From Candidatus Sericytochromatia bacterium (GTDB lineage Bacteria; Cyanobacteriota; Sericytochromatia; JACMPN01), in assembly GCA_014377495.1 (NCBI GenBank), contig JACMPN010000395.1, forward strand, positions 1 to 13,088: a DNA stretch of 13,088 nt, written 5' to 3'. Under the pieces are notes generated by a model. The model was not told the DNA's origin. It worked only from the letters and a program-made list of their open reading frames with translations, and searched no databases. The translations under genes and the position numbers were made by a program. This document shows positions 12,333 through 13,088 of the stretch, piece after piece (position 1 is the stretch's first letter; the number at the start of each line of letters is the position of its first letter).

Positions 12333-13088
12333 ATGACCCTCCGGGCCCTGATTGCAGACCGGGCCCAGGCGTTGGGATTTGCGGCCGTTGGTGTTGCCCC
12401 GGTGGCCGAGTCGCCAGCGGGAGGCCTGACCGCCGCCTGGATCGCAGCGGGCCGTCACGGCACGATGCAGTGGATCGAGCGGCACGTCCCCGCCAAAGGG
12501 GATCCCCGAGCCTACTGGCCGGAGGCCCGTAGTGTTTTGGTGGTGGCGTACCCGTATTTCGATCCGACACCCGCAACGACGGCCCCGCATCAGGGGCGGT
12601 TGTCCCGCTATGCCTGGGGCCGTGACTACCACAAGGTCGTGCGGCGCCGCTTGGAGGAGTTGTGGGCCGCCATCCAGGCGGAGGCTCCCGGCATCCAGGG
12701 CCGGATCTGCGTCGACACGTCGCCGCTTTCTGAAAAAGACCTGGCCCAGCGGGCCGGCATCGGCTGGATCGGCAAACACGGCAACCTGATCCGGCGGGGC
12801 GTCGGCAGTTGGTTCTTCCTCGGTGAGATTCTGCTGGATCAGGACCTGCCGCCCGACCTGCCCGCCATGGACCATTGTGGTTCCTGCACCCGCTGCATCG
12901 ATGCCTGTCCGACAGTGGCAATCGTCGCTCCGGGCGTCGTCGATGCCCGCCGCTGCATCTCGTACCTGACCATCGAGCACCGGGGCGACATTCCGCCGGA
13001 ACTGCGACCCGCCATGGGGAACCTTGTCTATGGCTGCGACATCTGTCAGGACGTCTGCCCACACAACCGTTTTGCCAAACCCAGCGGC
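12333..13088 (+). CDS. queG: Epoxyqueuosine reductase QueG (3' end beyond the window)
   Basis: QueG performs the last step of queuosine synthesis, reducing epoxyqueuosine to queuosine in the tRNA wobble position, with cobalamin and two [4Fe-4S] clusters, in the cytoplasm. The 252 codons seen are about two thirds of the usual length and remain open at the window edge. Signatures are SRYAWGRDYHKVVRRRL (91-107), VDTSPLSEKDLAQRAGIGWIGK with the catalytic Asp128, CGSCTRCIDACP (Cys 182, 185, 188, 192), CISYLTIEHRG (Cys208) and CDICQDVCPHN (Cys 235, 238, 242). Both clusters can therefore form. ATG 12333 follows GCGAGG, 11 nt after the LON-domain gene. No other queuosine gene is visible. Confidence 0.95.
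   Translation, partial: MTLRALIADRAQALGFAAVGVAPVAESPAGGLTAAWIAAGRHGTMQWIERHVPAKGDPRAYWPEARSVLVVAYPYFDPTPATTAPHQGRLSRYAWGRDYHKVVRRRLEELWAAIQAEAPGIQGRICVDTSPLSEKDLAQRAGIGWIGKHGNLIRRGVGSWFFLGEILLDQDLPPDLPAMDHCGSCTRCIDACPTVAIVAPGVVDARRCISYLTIEHRGDIPPELRPAMGNLVYGCDICQDVCPHNRFAKPSG

Noticed and set aside
11665..13062. 465-residue leftward open frame opposite the LON-domain gene and queG
   Set aside because: Both opposite genes have unmistakable family motifs; the leftward product is Arg/Gly-rich and lacks any domain.

Overview
This is a GC-rich bacterial chromosomal window. The most lineage-informative gene is a clear Ycf35/DUF1257 protein, a family known mainly from cyanobacteria and plastids. 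With it are a DUF4388 protein, an OstA/LptA-like envelope protein and a flagellin. No photosynthesis gene is present. My best inference is a flagellated, Gram-negative-type member of the cyanobacterial phylum outside the photosynthetic clade (Vampirovibrionia/Melainabacteria or Sericytochromatia-like). A phylogenetic placement would be needed to confirm this. No mobile element, CRISPR array, tRNA or rRNA was recognised.

Layout. At the left edge a flagellin gene reads leftward and ends in a 20-bp perfect hairpin terminator. It shares a 328-bp intergenic region with the rightward DUF1257 gene. Promoter-like elements face both ways there, and a near-perfect 16-bp inverted repeat brackets the DUF1257 promoter. 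DUF1257 is followed by a structured, apparently non-coding 240 bp: a Trp-rich 28-codon mini-ORF, several hairpins and a strong T-run terminator. Next come 364 bp without a gene, a 101-residue orphan protein, and a secreted-protein reading frame interrupted by three in-frame stops. A stand-alone TSCPD-domain protein reads leftward towards that frame.

The middle holds a rightward OstA-like protein with a long proline-rich tail. It converges on a leftward pair: a DUF3857/transglutaminase-like secreted protein followed by a TIM-barrel amidohydrolase. A compact divergent promoter region near 9140-9204 separates this pair from a rightward DUF4388 gene.

The right third is a tightly packed rightward run: uppP (undecaprenyl-diphosphate phosphatase), a DUF456 membrane protein broken by a one-base frameshift, a LON substrate-binding-domain protein, and queG (epoxyqueuosine reductase), cut by the window edge. 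Gaps of 12, 56 and 11 nt suggest an operon. Several genes concern the envelope (OstA-like, UppP, DUF456, secreted transglutaminase-like); the others are motility, nucleotide or tRNA-modification related, or of unknown role.

The strongest second-look items are the triple-stop secreted-protein frame, the DUF456 frameshift, the structured region after DUF1257, and the TSCPD protein that has lost the family's cysteines. I did not find convincing evidence of a new multi-gene system.
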